From: Flavobacteriaceae bacterium
GTDB lineage: Bacteria; Bacteroidota; Bacteroidia; Flavobacteriales; Flavobacteriaceae
NCBI GenBank assembly: GCA_023301205.1
Contig: JALZVC010000053.1
Coordinates: forward strand, 1-7,850
Length of the DNA: 7,850 bases
Reading direction: 5' to 3'
Shown here: one piece after another, positions 6,238 to 7,850 of the stretch
Position numbering within the stretch: the stretch's first letter is position 1
Layout: every line of letters begins with the position of its first letter
The notes under the pieces: model-generated
Told to the model about the DNA's origin: nothing
Databases searched by the model: none
Seen by the model: the letters and a program-made list of their open reading frames with translations, nothing else
Program-made: the position numbers and the translations under genes

Positions 6238-7850
6238 ATGTCTGAAGAAAATACAAATCCGGAAGAAAAGAGCAATCTAGTAACAGCCAGTGCTAAAGTT
6301 GAAGCTAAAACAGAGATACCTGCTTCGGAAATAGCCGAGGTTCAAAATCCGGTATTAGAAGAAACAGCTAATACTACAATAGAAACGGTTGCCACTGAAG
6401 TTGCTCCAGAAAAAGAAAATCTGAGTGAAAGCAAGCAAGAAGAAGACCAAGAGGATGAAGATGTAGTTGAAGAAATACAGCAGGAAGAGCAGCAGGAAGA
6501 TGAAAATGAAGCCGTAATTGAAGAAGTAGATTATACCTCTTTAGACCAAAAGCAACTTGTAGCACATTTAGGCAATCTAATTAAAGATCATTCTTTTAAA
6601 AAGATAAAAAATCAAGTAGAGGCCATTAAAAATGAATTTAACGACCAGTACAACGCAGAAACAGAAAAAGTAAAAGAAACCTTCTTAGCAGAAGGTGGAA
6701 ATATAATTGACTTTTACCACTCTTCTAGCTTGAAGAAAGAATTCAACACATTATACGGAGCATACCGTAAAGAGCAAAAAGCTTTTTATTCTTCCCTAAA
6801 AAAAGAGCAAGAAAATAATCTGGTTAAAAGAGAAGCCGTTGTCGAAGAGTTAAAATCATTGTTTGACAATGGTAAGACCGTGCGACAAAACTATAACACT
6901 TTTAGAGCACTCCAAGATCAGTGGAATGAAATAGGACATATACCACGTGACACATATAACATTGTTTGGAACAACTATAAGCACCATAGAGATACCTATT
7001 ATGGGTTAATGGACTTGGATCGTGAAACACGTGATTTAGACCACAAATTTAACTTAGACAAGAAGCTAAAGTTAATACTTCGCGCACAAGAACTTTCTAA
7101 ACTTGATAACGTATCTAAAGCATTTAGAGAATTACAGTTATTACATAGAATCTGGAAAGATGAAACTGGACCTGTATCAAGAGAATATAGTGACAAAGTT
7201 TGGGACGAATTTTCTGAGCACACGAAGATCGTTCACGATAAAAAAGATGCACTAGATGCAGAAAAGGAAAAACTATATGTTGTTAATCTTGAGAAGAAGC
7301 AAGAATTAATTATAAGCATCAACGAGGTTACTGCCCGTGGAGCAGATAGTCATAAAGATTGGCAGTCTTCCATTACAGAAATTGAAGGACTAAGAGAGCG
7401 GTTTTTTAAATCTGGAAAAGTACCTAAAAGTGATGATAAAAAAGTTTGGGGCGAATTTAAAAATGCTACACGTGATTTTAATAAAGCCAAAAATGTGTTT
7501 TATAAATCGCAAAAAGATGAGCAGTTTACCAACCTAGACAAAAAGAAAGAGCTCATTGCTGTTGCAGAAGCAAACAAGGATAATGAAGATGTAGAGAAAA
7601 CAATTAACTTGATGAAGAAAATTCAAGGAGATTGGAAAAAAATAGGTCACGTACCTAGAAAAGATAGCGATAAGATCTGGAAACAGTTTAGAGGAGCTTG
7701 TAATCATTTCTTTGATCGTATTAATGCTAAAAAAGACGAAGCAAATCAAGGAGAAGTAGAAAATCTAGAAACAAAAAAAGTAGCGCTAGATACTTTAAAA
7801 GGGTTAAAACTAAGTGGAGACCAGAAAGAAGACCTTGCTAGCATTATGGA
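6238..7850 (+). CDS. DUF349-repeat protein with acidic N-terminus, 3' end cut off
   Basis: An open frame starts at ATG 6238 and runs to the window edge with no stop, giving 537 visible residues. An in-frame TTG nine bases upstream is a weaker start. Residues 1 to about 100 are low-complexity and very acidic (many Glu, Asp and Gln, as in EEIQQEEQQEDENE), probably disordered. The rest is charged, helical and made of DUF349 repeats of about 77-83 residues, each with an aromatic residue, a G-x-(V/I)-P turn in most copies, and a (V/I)W-x-x-F or similar helix. Anchor residues are Trp229 (QWNEIGHIP), Trp306 (IWKDETGP), Phe389 (RFFKSGKVP, Trp replaced) and Trp466 (DWKKIGHVP). A degenerate earlier copy may lie near 149-190. 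There are no membrane segments or signal peptide, so it is probably cytoplasmic. DUF349 has no established biochemical function that I can name. It has its own promoter, separate from the aroE operon. Confidence 0.88.
   Translation, partial: MSEENTNPEEKSNLVTASAKVEAKTEIPASEIAEVQNPVLEETANTTIETVATEVAPEKENLSESKQEEDQEDEDVVEEIQQEEQQEDENEAVIEEVDYTSLDQKQLVAHLGNLIKDHSFKKIKNQVEAIKNEFNDQYNAETEKVKETFLAEGGNIIDFYHSSSLKKEFNTLYGAYRKEQKAFYSSLKKEQENNLVKREAVVEELKSLFDNGKTVRQNYNTFRALQDQWNEIGHIPRDTYNIVWNNYKHHRDTYYGLMDLDRETRDLDHKFNLDKKLKLILRAQELSKLDNVSKAFRELQLLHRIWKDETGPVSREYSDKVWDEFSEHTKIVHDKKDALDAEKEKLYVVNLEKKQELIISINEVTARGADSHKDWQSSITEIEGLRERFFKSGKVPKSDDKKVWGEFKNATRDFNKAKNVFYKSQKDEQFTNLDKKKELIAVAEANKDNEDVEKTINLMKKIQGDWKKIGHVPRKDSDKIWKQFRGACNHFFDRINAKKDEANQGEVENLETKKVALDTLKGLKLSGDQKEDLASIM

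Noticed and set aside
6241..6540. Acidic Glu-codon-rich stretch considered as a DNA tandem repeat
   Set aside because: The GAA/GAG runs are irregular and explained by low-complexity coding; no fixed repeat unit is present.
6374..7749. Minus-strand open frames opposite the DUF349 gene (6374-6565, 6999-7223, 7534-7749)
   Set aside because: The Leu-rich frame at 6374-6565 is simply the reverse of acidic Glu codons; all three lie against a convincing plus-strand gene.

Overview
The window looks like ordinary chromosome from a marine-type or soil-type member of the Bacteroidota, most likely class Flavobacteriia. The evidence is AT-rich DNA, ribosome binding sites without clear Shine-Dalgarno sequences, two good matches to the Bacteroidota promoter form (TTG or TTTG, an 18-19 nt spacer, then TAnnTTTG), and a set of flavobacterial families: OstA-like protein, class III aminotransferase, TPR protein, two DUF368 proteins, AroE and a DUF349 protein. 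All genes are on the plus strand. I see no mobile element, CRISPR array, tRNA or rRNA.

Layout. Positions 1-659 hold the 3' part of an OstA-like (LptA/LptD-N-type) gene that began before the window. A class III PLP aminotransferase (666-1859) follows six bases later, so the two are probably co-transcribed. The 129-base gap 1860-1988 carries inverted repeats and a probable promoter (1934-1962). That promoter appears to drive a four-gene operon: a 465-residue TPR protein (1989-3386), two tandem DUF368 membrane proteins (3416-4390 and 4400-5425), and aroE shikimate dehydrogenase (5418-6152), which overlaps the preceding gene by 8 bases. The operon ends in a 9-bp hairpin that contains the aroE stop codon. 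A second hairpin lies against the next promoter (6172-6202), which serves a long acidic DUF349-repeat gene (6238 to the window end, cut off at its 3' end).

How the genes may work together. DUF368 proteins are known polyprenyl-phosphate (C55-P) transporters that recycle the envelope lipid carrier, and OstA-like proteins belong to the LPS transport family, so much of the window has a cell-envelope theme. AroE supplies aromatic precursors and may simply share the transcript. The TPR protein is a cytoplasmic-looking scaffold with no assigned partner. The DUF349 protein has no established role.

The most interesting feature is the pair of non-identical DUF368 paralogues that differ at the conserved first motif (ADVVPG versus ANKVPG), cotranscribed with a scaffold protein. 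I did not find a clearly new defence, mobile or RNA-based system, and most of the window looks like conserved core genome.
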